Shown: positions 62,857 to 64,000 of the stretch, piece after piece | Numbering within the stretch: the stretch's first letter is position 1 | Layout: every line of letters starts with the position of its first letter | Position numbers and translations under genes: made by a program | DNA from: Beaufortia kweichowensis | Taxonomy: Eukaryota > Chordata > Actinopteri > Cypriniformes > Gastromyzontidae | NCBI GenBank assembly: GCA_019155185.1 | Contig: CM032806.1 | Span: 15,736,580 to 15,800,579 of the forward strand | Direction: 5' to 3' | DNA length: 64,000 bases | Notes under the pieces: model-generated | The model's database searches: none | Told to the model about the DNA's origin: nothing | The model's input: the letters and a program-made list of their open reading frames with translations, nothing else

Positions 62857-64000
<1,144 letters not shown>

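Overview
The window is vertebrate nuclear DNA, almost certainly from a cyprinid or closely related teleost fish. Genes are split into short exons with GT-AG introns, the background is AT-rich, (CT)n/(TG)n/(TA)n microsatellites are long, and there are many short DNA-transposon relics of types common in carp- and zebrafish-like genomes. No prokaryotic, plasmid or viral gene was seen.

Layout. (1) 1-3040, plus strand: 3' end of vps13a. It has four terminal coding exons (1107-2484) and, upstream, an alternative last exon (414-491) with its own poly(A) signal. (2) 4524-12001, minus strand: complete seven-exon Gq-class G-alpha gene, best called gna14, converging on vps13a. (3) 14300-20270, plus strand: complete cep78 with a non-coding first exon and 15 coding exons (702 codons). 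(4) 21369-22712, minus strand: intact single-exon PIF/Harbinger (HARBI1-like) transposase. (5) 23155 to beyond the right edge, plus strand: cabin1, with a CpG-rich promoter, a non-coding exon 1 and coding exons 2-34 (2037 codons after allowing for two missing bases). Its C-terminal exons lie outside the window.

The order vps13a - G-alpha (reverse) - cep78 matches the human 9q21 VPS13A-GNA14-GNAQ-CEP78 block, with only one G-alpha gene here. CABIN1 is on another human chromosome (22q), so cep78|cabin1 is a lineage-specific junction. The genes do not form a pathway: VPS13A is a bridge-type lipid transfer protein, GNA14 couples receptors to phospholipase C-beta, CEP78 is a centriolar protein, and CABIN1 is a calcineurin/MEF2 regulator and HIRA-complex subunit.

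The large cabin1 introns hold most of the repeats: at least nine copies of one interspersed family in and around cep78/cabin1, two paired MITE families, hairpin elements and microsatellites. The most notable observations are (a) a promoter-like, CpG-rich block in cabin1 intron 30 ending in ATG|gtgagt, in phase to start a C-terminal CABIN1 isoform; (b) two one-base losses in cabin1 exons 23 and 27, either assembly errors or real decay; (c) the vps13a alternative terminal exon; and (d) the intact Harbinger transposase. I found no convincing wholly new biological system.
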